DNA from: CF-162 sp963667205
GTDB lineage: Bacteria; Chloroflexota; Dehalococcoidia; SM23-28-2; RBG-16-64-32
NCBI GenBank assembly: GCA_963667205.1
Contig: OY762959.1
Span: 248,001 to 312,000 of the forward strand
DNA length: 64,000 nucleotides
Direction of reading: 5' to 3'
Position numbers and translations under genes: made by a program. Below are positions 1 through 9,412 of this stretch, piece by piece. Below the pieces are notes generated by a model, which searched no databases, was not told the origin of the DNA, and saw only the letters and a program-made list of their open reading frames with translations. Each line of letters begins with the position of its first letter. The first letter of the stretch is position 1.

Positions 1-504
1 ACGCTCTACGGCATCCATGTCGTCCGCTGTCGCCGGGCGCACCTCCGGCACGTCCGCCCCAACGGGTGCTATTATCGCCGCCCCCACCTTCGTGTCGAAG
101 CCGAGGGATGCGTACAGGGACAGCGACTGCACGTTGAACGAGTCCTGCATCAGCCTGACGCGCTCGATGCCGTTCTCACGAGCGTATCGGAGCACGTCTT
201 CCATGAGCGCCCGCCCGATCCCCCGGCCCTGACGCTCCGGGTCGATCGAGACCGGGCCGATTCCACCGACTTCATCGGGAGTGGTGATGAAGTTCGAGCT
301 GGCGAGGACGCCGTCATCGTGGGCCGCGACGGAGTAGCTGCTCTCGTCGCGAATGGAAGCCGCCAGGATCATCCGCGCCAGCGCCGGTGACGTGAAGTCA
401 GTCTCGAACCCGTGGCGGCGCGAGATGTCATCGAACGCCCGGAAGCAGATATCACCAAGCGTCTCGGCGTCGTCCAGCGTTGCGGGGAGCATCTCCAGGG
501 CCAT
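1..504 (-). CDS. GNAT-family N-acetyltransferase, C-terminus beyond window
   Basis: Reading leftward from an ATG at 504, 168 codons stay open to the window edge, so the gene is 3'-partial. The product begins MALEMLPATLDDAETLGDI and has the acetyl-CoA-binding GNAT motif in PERQGRGIGRALMEDVL (about residues 93-109), followed by the usual NVQSLSLYASLGF segment. After that a second GNAT-like start, PEVRPATADDMDAVE, appears just before the edge, so this may be a tandem two-domain acetyltransferase. Substrate unknown. It lies 34 bases downstream of maf in the same orientation, so the two may be co-transcribed. Confidence 0.8.
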   Translation of the reverse strand, partial: MALEMLPATLDDAETLGDICFRAFDDISRRHGFETDFTSPALARMILAASIRDESSYSVAAHDDGVLASSNFITTPDEVGGIGPVSIDPERQGRGIGRALMEDVLRYARENGIERVRLMQDSFNVQSLSLYASLGFDTKVGAAIIAPVGADVPEVRPATADDMDAVER

Positions 505-538
505 GCGCGCGATTATAAGCGCAAAATCGCGCCCGCCG

Positions 539-1168
539 TCACGGTCGCGCCAGCGGACAGGTCGCGCACTGTGCAAGGAAGTCGACGTCATCGACGGCCA
601 CATCCTCGCTGGCTTTGCGCAGCGCCTCGATCGTCGCCCAGAGGGAGAGGCCGATCACGTTGCAATAGCAGCCGTCGTAGGAGGCGACGGGGCGCAGCAG
701 CGGATCCTGGATGCCGTAAGCGCCCGCCTTGTCCAGCGGGTCACGTCTTGCGAGCGACGCCTCGATCTCGTCGTCGCCATACTCTCGAATCGTCACCTCG
801 GTCGACGGCTGCCGCCCGATCACCGAGCGCCGGCCCAGCGGCATGACCGCCACCGCCGTCACCACCTTGTGCGTGCGCCCGCGCAAAGTCCGCAGCATCT
901 CGCGCGCCTCATCCTCGCCGCCCGGCTTGCCGAAGATGCGCCCATCGAGCGCGACAACCGTGTCTGCGGCCAGGATCGGCGCCTGCTCGTCGGCCAGGCG
1001 CGCCGCCTCCGCCTTCTCCCGCGCCAGCCTCCGCGCGACGATCTGCGGATGCGTCGACCGTCCAGCGTCTTCGACGATCTCGGACGGGCGGACGTCGAAG
1101 CGAACGCCCAGTCGCGCCAGCAGCTCCTTGCGCCGGGGCGAAGCGGACGCCAGGATCAGTCGCGCCAC
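539..1168 (-). CDS. maf: Maf-like nucleoside triphosphate pyrophosphatase
   Basis: A 209-residue Maf/YhdE-family protein that hydrolyses non-canonical or canonical nucleoside triphosphates to monophosphates in the cytoplasm. The N-terminus LILASASPRRKELL carries the family SASPRR signature. The central AADTVVALDG segment (about residues 67-76) and the DKAGAYGIQ segment (about 167-175) are also typical. Length matches the family (190-210). The C-terminal CATCPLARP tail is extra and cysteine-containing. It starts 1 base after the stop of the upstream RNA methyltransferase gene, which indicates an operon. Confidence 0.93.
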   Translation of the reverse strand: MARLILASASPRRKELLARLGVRFDVRPSEIVEDAGRSTHPQIVARRLAREKAEAARLADEQAPILAADTVVALDGRIFGKPGGEDEAREMLRTLRGRTHKVVTAVAVMPLGRRSVIGRQPSTEVTIREYGDDEIEASLARRDPLDKAGAYGIQDPLLRPVASYDGCYCNVIGLSLWATIEALRKASEDVAVDDVDFLAQCATCPLARP

Positions 1169-1169
1169 G

Positions 1170-2387
1170 TCAGGCGCGCCGCAGACTGGCGACGCACTCG
1201 ATGTGGTGCGTCTGCGGGAACATATCGACGGGCGTCACGTCGATGAGCTCGTAGCGAGCGCCGTCCGGCAGACCGTCCACCAGCAGCCGCAGGTCGCGCG
1301 CCAGCGTCGAGGGGTCGCACGATACGTAGGCGATGCGGGTGGGCGCCTTGCGCAGGACCGCCTCGATCGCCGCCTCGTGGACCCCGACTCGCGGCGGATC
1401 GAGGATCATCACGTCCATCTCTTCTTCGATGCCGCCCAGGACGTCCTCGGTCTTCCCCATGTAGTACTGGATGTTCGGTGATCCTTCGACGTTCACCATC
1501 GCGTCGTCGACAGCCGCCGACGACTCCTCGATTGCGATCACGCGCTCGACGAGCCCCGCCAGCACAACCGCAAACGTACCGACTCCGGCATAGGCGTCCA
1601 CGAGCGTCTCGTGCGCGCGCAGGTCGAGCCTGTCCCGGACGATGCCGATCAGCCGCTCGGCCTGCGGGGTGTTCGTCTGGAAGAACGACGCCGCCGATAT
1701 GCGGAACCGATGCCCCAGCACCTCCTCGTGATAGTACTTCTGTCCCGACGGGATCGACGTCCCAAGGTGGTCAAGGTTGGGATGGACGAGCAGCTCGCCC
1801 GTCTTAACCCCGCGACGGATCGCGACCTGGTGCAGGCCGCCCGCCTTGCCCTGCACCTGCGGGATCGCCTCGTTGATCCATTCGTCGGCGATCAGGCAGC
1901 GGTCGACGCGGAGAAAGCGATGCGTCCCCCGCCGCACGAAACCGACCTCGCCGCGCGATTTGGCTGTGAAACGCACGTGGTTGCGGTAGCCCCAGGGATT
2001 CTCGGCGCCAACCGTCGGCGCGACCTCCGGCTCGTCGAAGCCACCGGTCCGCCGCAGCTGCTCAGCCACGAGCTCCCGCTTGAACTCGAGTTGCCGGTCG
2101 TACGTCACGTGCTGCCACTGGCAGCCGCCGCATTCGCTAAAGTACTCGCACGGCGCCTCCACCCGCCCGGGCGCCGCCTCCAGGACCTCAACGACACGCC
2201 CGAACAGCGCGTGCGGCCGCTCAACGTCGATCTCGGCGACGACACGCTCGCCCGGCATGCCGGAATCCACAAATACGGTGCGCCCTTCGTACTCAGAACG
2301 GACGGAGCCGTCCAGTGTGAGCGCCCCAAGCGTCAACTCCGCACGAATCGGCGGCTCAAGTCGCTTTATGCGTCGTTTTCGCGCCAT
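1170..2387 (-). CDS. RNA (uracil-5-)-methyltransferase, TrmA/RlmD family
   Basis: Class I SAM-dependent methyltransferase that makes 5-methyluridine in rRNA or tRNA. I take the ATG at 2387 (MARKRRIKRLEPP); the frame is open further upstream but that part looks non-coding. A TRAM domain occupies roughly residues 10-75. Cysteines 80, 86 and 89 (CEYFSECGGC) with a later CLIADEW cysteine fit the [4Fe-4S] cluster of the RlmD type. The C-terminal half has DAYAGVGTFA, LDPPRVGV and YVSCDPSTLARDL, the last containing the catalytic cysteine. About 405 residues, normal for the family. rRNA versus tRNA specificity cannot be decided. Confidence 0.9.
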   Translation of the reverse strand: MARKRRIKRLEPPIRAELTLGALTLDGSVRSEYEGRTVFVDSGMPGERVVAEIDVERPHALFGRVVEVLEAAPGRVEAPCEYFSECGGCQWQHVTYDRQLEFKRELVAEQLRRTGGFDEPEVAPTVGAENPWGYRNHVRFTAKSRGEVGFVRRGTHRFLRVDRCLIADEWINEAIPQVQGKAGGLHQVAIRRGVKTGELLVHPNLDHLGTSIPSGQKYYHEEVLGHRFRISAASFFQTNTPQAERLIGIVRDRLDLRAHETLVDAYAGVGTFAVVLAGLVERVIAIEESSAAVDDAMVNVEGSPNIQYYMGKTEDVLGGIEEEMDVMILDPPRVGVHEAAIEAVLRKAPTRIAYVSCDPSTLARDLRLLVDGLPDGARYELIDVTPVDMFPQTHHIECVASLRRA

Positions 2388-2496
2388 CTCTGCCAGTTTA
2401 GCCCCAGCCAGAGGCCGCAGCCAGAACGCCTTTGGCGCGTTATAGTTAGACAAACGCACATGTCCGCCTGCGCGAACCAGGAGAAAACCTCTACTG

Positions 2497-3153
2497 ATGC
2501 AAGATATCGGAATCCTGGCGGGGCTGATCGGCGGCGTCTGGGCGCTGCTGCTCTGGCTCAGCATCACCGTCTGGGTCTACCGTGACATCCGCGAACGCAC
2601 ACGCGACCTCGGACTTCAGGTGCTTGCGGTCTTCGTCGGGATCATGTTCTTCCCCGGCTTCAACATTCCCGGCCTGGCGCTCTACCTGATGCTGCGACCG
2701 CGCGACTCCCTCGAGGAGGCCTACGCCCGCTCTCTCGAAGAGGAAGCGCTCCTGCGCGAGATCGGCGACGAGGGGATGTGCCCCTCGTGCCGCCACTACG
2801 TCGAGCAGGGCTGGCGGGTCTGCCCTTATTGCGCGACGCAGCTCAAGGACGTCTGCGTGACGTGCGAGCACCTTCTCAGCTTCAACTGGATAGCTTGCCC
2901 ATTCTGCGCGACCGAGCGGCGCGGTGTGCAGGAACCCCTGAAGGAGCCCGAGCCGGCCCCGAGCGCCGCACCGGCCGCGCCAACGCTCAAGCAAGAGCGA
3001 GAGTCCGTTGCGAAGGTCGCCGCGGCTGACGACGAGTACAGTCAGGCCGGCGGCCCGGCCGCGCCAACGCTCAAGCAAGAGCGAGAGTCCGTTGCGGATG
3101 TCGCCACGGCTGACGATGAGTCCAGCCAGGCCGGCGGCCGCGAAGGCATCTAG
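2497..3153 (+). CDS. Membrane-anchored double zinc-ribbon protein
   Basis: 218 residues. Two hydrophobic segments (about residues 5-27 and 43-67) precede a soluble region with four CxxC knuckles, CPSC/CPYC and CVTC/CPFC (about residues 95-148), which form a double zinc ribbon. The C-terminal tail holds two near-identical copies of a unit of about 30 residues starting APTLKQERESVA. These are encoded by an almost exact DNA repeat at about 2977-3045 and 3061-3129. A GGAG about 11 bases upstream supports the ATG at 2497. Function unknown; related proteins are often annotated as double zinc ribbon or phospholipase D N-terminal-like. Its stop overlaps the stop of the convergent gene by 4 bases. Confidence 0.75.
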   Translation: MQDIGILAGLIGGVWALLLWLSITVWVYRDIRERTRDLGLQVLAVFVGIMFFPGFNIPGLALYLMLRPRDSLEEAYARSLEEEALLREIGDEGMCPSCRHYVEQGWRVCPYCATQLKDVCVTCEHLLSFNWIACPFCATERRGVQEPLKEPEPAPSAAPAAPTLKQERESVAKVAAADDEYSQAGGPAAPTLKQERESVADVATADDESSQAGGREGI

Positions 3154-4007
3154 CCGGACGCGAAAAGCGAACCGAGGTCGGCGTCCGCGAAGAGCTCGTC
3201 CAGGCGGCTCAGCCTGTCCGCGTCGGCCGTGAACGGTGTCGCGCCGTACAGCACCTCGACGGCCTCCACCGCGGCCTTCGTATCGAGATCCGTGCGCAGG
3301 AACGGCGTCTCGTCTTCCGCCACGCGCTCTCGCACGTACGAGAGGACAGGCAGATTACCGGTCACGATCAGGCACTGCGCGCCGGCGTTGATGGCGGCAA
3401 GCTGGAGGTCCGGCTTGTCGCTGCGCACGATCACTGACTCGGCCCGCGTGCGGTCGAAGTAGTCCTGCCCGGGGTCGGCGGCGATCGATGCGATGAGCAG
3501 CCGACCCAACGAGCGGGGATCAGACGCGCCGACGTTTATGGCCTCCGCCTTCAGCGCCTCCGTGACCGCGTCGAGGCCCGGCGCAGCGAGCCGTCTGTCC
3601 TCGGGGAGCACCGCCAGCGGGACGACGCCCTCGTAGTCGGCATCCCCATCGCCGCGGGAACGGCGCGCGCGGTTGAGCACCACCCCTGCGAGCGCCCCGC
3701 CCACGGACTTCGCGAGCGCGGAAGCTTCGGCCGCCGTCTCCGGCGTCGCCACGATCAGAACTCGCGCGCCATCACGTTCCCGGAGCGCCGACGACGGGTC
3801 GCCGGCCGGGACTTCGATCAGCTTCGTATCGCCTGACGCCGTGCCGAGCGTGCCGAACACGCGCCGGTCAGAGGCGGCGTTGGCGTCGTCACCGGCTCGC
3901 TCGAGGGAGACGTGCGTGCCGTTTTTGGCCAGCGCGCGGGCACAGGCGACGGCTACGGTCGTCTTGCCGGAAAGGGGCGTCGGAGCGGCGACCAGGAGGG
4001 TCGACAT
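3150..4007 (-). CDS. P-loop DRTGG-domain protein (phosphotransacetylase N-terminal / BioD-like)
   Basis: About 285 residues. Begins MSTLLVAAPTPLSGKTT, with a P-loop of the form PxxxxGKTT as in dethiobiotin synthetase and cobyric-acid-synthase-like proteins. Its C-terminal half resembles the DRTGG domain found between the P-loop and catalytic domains of some phosphate acetyltransferases (residues about 190-285, containing FDRTRAESVIV and QCLIVTGN). The catalytic phosphotransacetylase domain is absent. Stand-alone proteins of this type are thought to be regulatory or nucleotide-sensing; no substrate can be named. The in-frame ORF runs to 4028, but MSTLL is the natural start. Confidence 0.7.
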   Translation of the reverse strand: MSTLLVAAPTPLSGKTTVAVACARALAKNGTHVSLERAGDDANAASDRRVFGTLGTASGDTKLIEVPAGDPSSALRERDGARVLIVATPETAAEASALAKSVGGALAGVVLNRARRSRGDGDADYEGVVPLAVLPEDRRLAAPGLDAVTEALKAEAINVGASDPRSLGRLLIASIAADPGQDYFDRTRAESVIVRSDKPDLQLAAINAGAQCLIVTGNLPVLSYVRERVAEDETPFLRTDLDTKAAVEAVEVLYGATPFTADADRLSRLDELFADADLGSLFASG

Positions 4008-4042
4008 CGTCCGTGAATTGTAGCTCAAGCGCGCCTCAGAGG

Positions 4043-5155
4043 CTACGGAAGCGCCTCGACCAACGGAGTGTACGTCAGCCCCTGCGCTGCCGCGACCGCC
4101 TCGCAGACCAGCTTGCCATCGACCGTGCTCGCGCCAGCCGCCAGCGCCTCGTCGTCTCTCAGCGCGTCGAGGCCGCGTTCGGCAAGCTTCAGCACGTAGG
4201 GCAACGTCGCGCCGGTGAGCGCCTCCGTCGACGTCCGGGGCACGGCGCCGGGCATGTTCGGCACGCAGTAGTGGACGACCCCCTCCTCGACGTAGACGGG
4301 GTCGCTGTGCGTCGTCGACCGCGAGGTCTCGCAGACACCACCCTGGTCGATGGAGACGTCGACAATCACCGCGCCTTCGCCCATCGACCGCACCATCTCG
4401 CGGCTTACGAGCTTCGGCGCCAGCCCTCCCGGCTCCAGCACAGCGCCGACCAGGATGTCGGCACCCTCGAGCACCTCTCGCAACGAAGCCAGGCTGCTCA
4501 CGCGGGTTCCGACGCTTCCGCCTAGGCGCTCTTCCAGCCGCGCCAGCTTCGCGGCATCGCGCGAGGTCACCGTCACGGTCGCGCCAAGCGCCGTGAGGAC
4601 TTCAGCCGCCGCGCCACCGACGATGCCGCTCCCGATGACGAGCGCCCGCGCCGGAGCCGTGCCGGGTATGCCGCCGAGGAGCTTTCCGCGTCCCGGGCCG
4701 GGCTTCTTCAGGTGCTGAGCGGCGACCTCGCCCGCCATTCGCCCTGCCACGAGGCTCATCGGCATGAGCAGCGGCAACCGTCCGTCCGGCAGCCGCACGA
4801 GCTCGTAAGCGATCGAGTTCGTACACGACGACGTCAGCTCGCGAGTCAGCTCCGGAAGCGGCGCCAGGTGCAGGTACGTGAAGAGGATGAGGCCCGACCG
4901 CAGCAACGCGTACTCCGGCGGCAGAACCTCTTTCACCTTGACGAGCAGATCGACGTTGGCGGCGACATCGGCGGGCCCACCTCTGATCCGGGCACCCGCA
5001 GCCTCGTAGTCGGCGTCCGCGAACCCCGCGTCTTTTCCAGCGTGGCTCTCCACGAGCACCTCGTGTCCTGCTGCGGCCAGCGCCCGCGCTCCGGCCGGGG
5101 TGAGGCCGACCCGGTACTCCTCAACCTTGGTCTCATTGATCGTTCCGACGCGCAT
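4043..5155 (-). CDS. ald: Alanine dehydrogenase
   Basis: NAD-dependent alanine dehydrogenase interconverting L-alanine and pyruvate plus ammonia. 370 residues from the ATG at 5155 (a GTG directly before it is an alternative). The family features are all present: RVGLTPAGARAL near the N-terminus, LVKVKEVLPPEY with the substrate lysine, FTYLHLAPLPELT with the catalytic histidine, a Rossmann GSGIVGGAAAEVL, and the DVSIDQGGVCET and HYCVPNMPGAVPRTST signatures. Length is typical (about 370). Upstream is tRNA-Phe on the other strand; downstream lies the DRTGG gene 35 bases away in the same direction. Confidence 0.95.
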   Translation of the reverse strand: MRVGTINETKVEEYRVGLTPAGARALAAAGHEVLVESHAGKDAGFADADYEAAGARIRGGPADVAANVDLLVKVKEVLPPEYALLRSGLILFTYLHLAPLPELTRELTSSCTNSIAYELVRLPDGRLPLLMPMSLVAGRMAGEVAAQHLKKPGPGRGKLLGGIPGTAPARALVIGSGIVGGAAAEVLTALGATVTVTSRDAAKLARLEERLGGSVGTRVSSLASLREVLEGADILVGAVLEPGGLAPKLVSREMVRSMGEGAVIVDVSIDQGGVCETSRSTTHSDPVYVEEGVVHYCVPNMPGAVPRTSTEALTGATLPYVLKLAERGLDALRDDEALAAGASTVDGKLVCEAVAAAQGLTYTPLVEALP

Positions 5156-5245
5156 CACTGACTCTATCCTTGATTCTATCCCGCCTCCAGCTGGTCTGTG
5201 ATTCCTTGCACGCCTCAGAAGGCAGCCAATAGAATGGGAATCCGT

Positions 5246-5320
5246 GCCGGGGTAGCTCAGTGGTAGAGCACGCGGCTGAAAACCGCGGTGTCGGCAGTTC
5301 GACTCTGCCCTCCGGCACCA
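5246..5320 (+). tRNA. tRNA-Phe (GAA)
   Basis: Complete cloverleaf with encoded CCA. Acceptor GCCGGGG pairs with CTCCGGC with one G-T pair. The D-arm GCTC/GAGC, the anticodon stem CGCGG/CCGCG with loop CTGAAAA (anticodon GAA), and the T-arm GGCAG-TTCGACT-CTGCC are intact. A strong hairpin follows 10 bases downstream. Confidence 0.96.
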
Positions 5321-5330
5321 CTTTTCAAAT

Positions 5331-5362
5331 ACGAACCGGCCCCCAGAGCGGGGCCGGTTCGT
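5331..5362 (+). terminator. Hairpin terminator after tRNA-Phe
   Basis: A perfect 13-base-pair inverted repeat (ACGAACCGGCCCC at 5331-5343, its complement at 5350-5362) with a 6-base loop, directly after the tRNA. The following T stretch is short, so it is a plausible but not ideal intrinsic terminator. Confidence 0.6.
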
Positions 5363-5539
5363 TTACTGACAGCAGTTTGACGTCAGAAGAGTTCAGTACG
5401 AATCGCTCACCGCTGTACCTCAGCGAGACGGCCAACGCCGCCGACGCGCCCGACTCTCAGCGGGCGCTCTGGTCCGAGTAGCCGGGCGCGCCAGCGTTCG
5501 CTGTACTCGCGCCGAACCTGTAGCCAATGGAGGTCGCTC

Positions 5540-8123
5540 GTGCGCATACTCGTCGTCCTGTCAGCGATCGTTGTCGCCGTCTCGGCGCTGGTCATCTTCT
5601 ACGGCGGCGGCAAGGTGGCCGCCGCCACCCTCACCGTCAACTCTACCGCTGACACCGACGACGGCGCCTGCGACCCCCTCGCGACGGGCGAGTGCACCCT
5701 CCGTGAGGCGGTCAACCTCCTCGCGGACGGCGACACGATCGCCTTCGCGATCCCCGGCGCCGACCCCGGCTGCAATGGCGCCGGCGTCTGTACGATCCTC
5801 TCCGGCGACCGGTTCGACATCCAGAGCGCCGATGCCACGGTCGACGGATACACTCAGCCGGGCGCCAGCCCGAACACGCTTTTCGTTGGCAACGACGTCG
5901 CTCTCAAGATCCAGATCACCTCAAGCGCCCCCGAAGCCGTTCGCCTGCAGGCCCCGCGGATCACCGCGCAGAGCCTCGTTATAAACGGTTCCGGCAACGG
6001 CATCGTGCTGAATTCCGGCGGCACGGACGCCCTCATAAGGGGCAACTTCATCGGCACGGACGTCACCGGAACCGCCGACGCCAGCGCCGGTGGGATTGGC
6101 GTGACTGGCGCCCTCGGAGGCGCCGTCATCGGCGAAACCATCCCTCAGTCCCGAAACGTTATCTCCGGGCTCACTATCGGAATCCGCCTCCTTGGCAACT
6201 TCGGCAACACCGTTCAGAACAACTACATCGGCACGGACGCCTCCGGGAAGCTGGCCCTCGCCAACGACGAACAGGGGATATGGATTAGTGCGAGCGATGA
6301 CAACATGATCGGCGGGAAGACGGCAAGCGCGCGCAACGTCATCTCCGGCAACGGCGGACAGGCCGTTCTGATCGGTCGCGACCTCAGCGGAGGTGGCGGA
6401 GCAGCAATAACCGCGTCCAGGGCAACTACGTCGGCACCGACGCAACCGGTACTAAACCGATCCCCAACGGCACCGCGTCGTTTGGGTTTGATGCTATCGA
6501 TTTCGAAGGCAGTTCGTCGAATAACCTCATCGGCGGCGTTGCCGGGGGCGCCGGAAACCTCATCTCCGGGAACCATGAAGCCGGCATTTCGATTGCCGGC
6601 AGCGGCGCCGACGCAAACAAGATCCAGGGCAACCTCGTCGGCACCGACGTGTCGGGCACGGTGGCGCTCCCGAATGATGGTGACGGCGTCGTCGTCTTCA
6701 GAGGGTTGGGCAACCTGGTCGGTGGCTCCAACCCCTCGGCAGCCAACCTCATCTCCGGCAATGGAAGCCACGACGTCAGGATCGGCGGCTCGGCCTCGGG
6801 AACGGCTGTCCGGCGCAACCTGATCGGCACCGACGTCACCGGGACCGCCGCGATCCCCAACGAACTCGACGGAGTAGAGGTCAGCTCGGGAGGGAACACG
6901 GTCGGTGGCTTCGGTGGCGACGGCAACCTCATTTCCGGGAACGCTGGCGATGGCGTCGAGGTCTTCTTTGGCGGTGCCGTCGCGATCATCGGTAACCGGA
7001 TCGGCACCGACGTCTCCGGCGCTGCGCCGCTCGCCAACGGAACGATGGGCGTCCGCTTCCGCTCGGCCGGCTCGGGCTCGCAAGTCCGCAGCAACACGAT
7101 CGCCTTCAACGACGAGGCGGGCGTGCACGTCGACCTCTTCGCCGGGACTGGCTTCGACATCCGGGGCAACTCCATTCACTCCAACGGTGGCCTGGGCATC
7201 GATCTCGGCGGGGCCCCCTTCGGCGATGGTGTGACGCCCAACGACCCCGGCGACGGCGACACCGGCCCCAACAACCTGCAGAACATCCCGGTGCTCATTG
7301 ACGCTCTCGCCGGAAGCCTCCTCGTTCACGCGTCGCTGAACAGCGTGCCAACACCGACTTCCGCATCGAGTTCTTCGTGAACGACGTCTGTGATCCCAGC
7401 GGTAACGGCGAGGGCCAGACACTACTGGGTTCCGTGATCGTGACGACGGACGGCAGCGGCGACGCCGTATTCGCCGTGTTCGGCGGCGCCAGTGTTGCCC
7501 TCGGAAAGCAGATGACGACGACGGCGACGAACCTGACGACGAACGACACGTCCGAGTTCTCCAACGGTGTCGAAGTCGAGCAGGCGCCGCCGACGCCGAC
7601 GCCGTCACCGACGCCAACGGCAACACCGATCGGTGAGACGCCATCGCCCACTCCCACGGGGCCAACGCCCAGCCCCAGCCCAACGCCGACGGCGACCCCG
7701 TCGCCCGGCCCATCCGGCACCGCGACGCCAACGCCGACCGCAACGCCGGTGGCCGAGATCGTGGTCTGGGGCGACGCCAACTGCTCCGGTGAGGCGAACC
7801 CGGTTGACTCGCTCTTCACGCTGCGGTTCGACGCCGGTCTGCCGACGGACACGGGCGACTGCCCGGAGATGGGCCTGGAGATCGACGTCTTGAACGCTTC
7901 GCCGCACATCTGGGGCGACGTCGACTGCAGCGGTGAAGTGAACCCCATCGACTCGCTTAAGATCCTGCGCTCTGACGCGGGTCTCGGCGTAACGCAGGAG
8001 GCGGACTGCCCAGAGATGGGCCAGCAGGTGCAGATCACACCTGCGCAGATGGACACAAGAGCCACCGTGTCCGGAAGTCGCGCGGAGTCTCTTCGGGTGG
8101 GAGTCCAGTCTATACGACCCTGA
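5540..8123 (+). pseudogene. Secreted CSLREA / parallel beta-helix / dockerin-like surface protein, two frameshifts
   Basis: One long gene read in three successive frames. It starts at a GTG with GGAGG upstream and has a signal-peptide-like N-terminus. A CSLREA-type domain follows (VNSTADTDDGACDP, then CTLREAVNLL), then many repeats of the form NLISGN/IGTDVTGT that make a right-handed beta-helix, then a Pro/Thr linker. Two dockerin-like modules close the protein (GDANCSGEANPVDSL and GDVDCSGEVNPIDSL, about 7770-8030). The frame changes near 6400 and again near 7348. At each point restoring one G (GG read as G) rejoins the frames, so the gene may be intact in the cell. The product would be exported and might dock onto a cohesin partner such as the protein at 49643. 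Confidence 0.75.
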
Positions 8124-8222
8124 CGGCGTCCAACGACGGCTGCCCCGGCCGCCGCATTGAGGCCGTGATCGCTCCCGCTCACCGCCTCCGACAGCCCGGA
8201 CTCCGGTAACATTGGCCTGCTC

Positions 8223-9119
8223 ATGCCAAAGTATCTGCACTTTGTGGACGGGACGTTCGAGCTGTTCCGCTCGCACTACGCCCGGCTACCGGACCGCGTC
8301 GCGCCGGACGGCCGGCCGGTGAAAGCCGCGATCGGCGTCGTGCGTACACTGCTCCGCCTGCTGAGCAGCGGCACAGAGGCGGCGACACATGTCGCGGCCG
8401 CGTTCGACAACCCGATCGAGTCGTTCCGCAACGATCTCTTCGACGGCTACAAGACGGGCGAGGGAATGGACCCCGACGTCCACAGCCAGTTCGACCTCGT
8501 CGAGGAGGGTGTGGCGGCGATCGGCGTCGTCGTGTGGTCAATGGACAGATGGGAGGCCGACGACGCCCTGGCCACGGCCGCGGCCCGATGGAAGGGCCAA
8601 TGCGGGCAGGTGAAGATCATGACGCCAGACAAGGACCTCGGTCAGGCAGTCGATGGCGTGCGCGTGATCCAGGTCGATTCGATCCGGCGCCGCGAGATCG
8701 ACGAGGAGGCGGTGAGGGCGCGGCGGGTGGCACCGGAGAGCATTCCCGACTACCTCGCCCTCACCGGTGACCCCGCCGACGGCATCCCCGGACTGCCGGG
8801 TTTCGGCGAGAAGACCGCAAAGCTCCTGCTGGACACCTACGGACATATCGAGGAGATCCCCGGCGAATCTCTTGACTGGAGCGTGCCTGTGCGTGGCGCG
8901 ACGGGCCTGGCCGAGACGCTGCGTGCCCGCCGCGAGGATGCGCTCCTCTACCGCCGCCTGGCAACGCTGGTGACCGACGTTCCGCTCGCGGAGTCGCTGG
9001 ACGACCTGCAATGGCGCGGCGTACATCGAGACGCCTTTGCAGCCTGGTGCGCTCGTGTAGGAGCGCCGGAACTGGCCTCGATCCCCGGGCGCTGGCAACC
9101 CGCTCCGCCTGCGAACTGA
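8223..9119 (+). CDS. 5'-3' exonuclease (FEN / PolA N-terminal type)
   Basis: 298-residue stand-alone flap-endonuclease-like nuclease, equivalent to the N-terminal domain of DNA polymerase I. Metal-binding acidic clusters are visible: LHFVDGTFELF at the N-terminus, DRWEADDALATAA (about residues 103-115), MTPDKDLGQAV, and LTGDPADGIPGLPGFGEKTAKLLL. The last contains the helix-hairpin-helix DNA-binding motif. No polymerase domain follows. Such proteins remove RNA primers or flaps; the role here is by homology. It sits alone between the surface protein and the ABC importer genes. Confidence 0.88.
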   Translation: MPKYLHFVDGTFELFRSHYARLPDRVAPDGRPVKAAIGVVRTLLRLLSSGTEAATHVAAAFDNPIESFRNDLFDGYKTGEGMDPDVHSQFDLVEEGVAAIGVVVWSMDRWEADDALATAAARWKGQCGQVKIMTPDKDLGQAVDGVRVIQVDSIRRREIDEEAVRARRVAPESIPDYLALTGDPADGIPGLPGFGEKTAKLLLDTYGHIEEIPGESLDWSVPVRGATGLAETLRARREDALLYRRLATLVTDVPLAESLDDLQWRGVHRDAFAAWCARVGAPELASIPGRWQPAPPAN

Positions 9120-9412
9120 TCCCCGGCGAGGAGCGGGCCACGGATGCCGTGCTCTGCCAACGTTATGACGTGCACGCCTACTCCTGTGGGCGATATTTCT
9201 TCTGGAGCTTTGTTACTCCCGCGCTCTTTCCGCGTCATTAACCAAGGAGACGCTCGCCCACGTACCCTCGGCGGCGCTCCCCGAAAACGAAAGATCGTGC
9301 CGCCCTGGACGGGATCGCGGCCGACACGGAAGCGGGCCCTCATCCTGTGAAGAGCTCGCAGTCCGGTCACAACAGATCCCGGTAGATGGTGGCACAAGGA
9401 GGACAGGCGCGA

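Noticed and set aside
5133..5321. Minus-strand ORF reading MVPEGRVELPTPRFSAACST
   Set aside because: It is the translated antisense of tRNA-Phe, a common annotation artefact.
6223..7743. Long minus-strand ORF of 506 codons
   Set aside because: Antisense of the beta-helix gene; no family features and biased composition.
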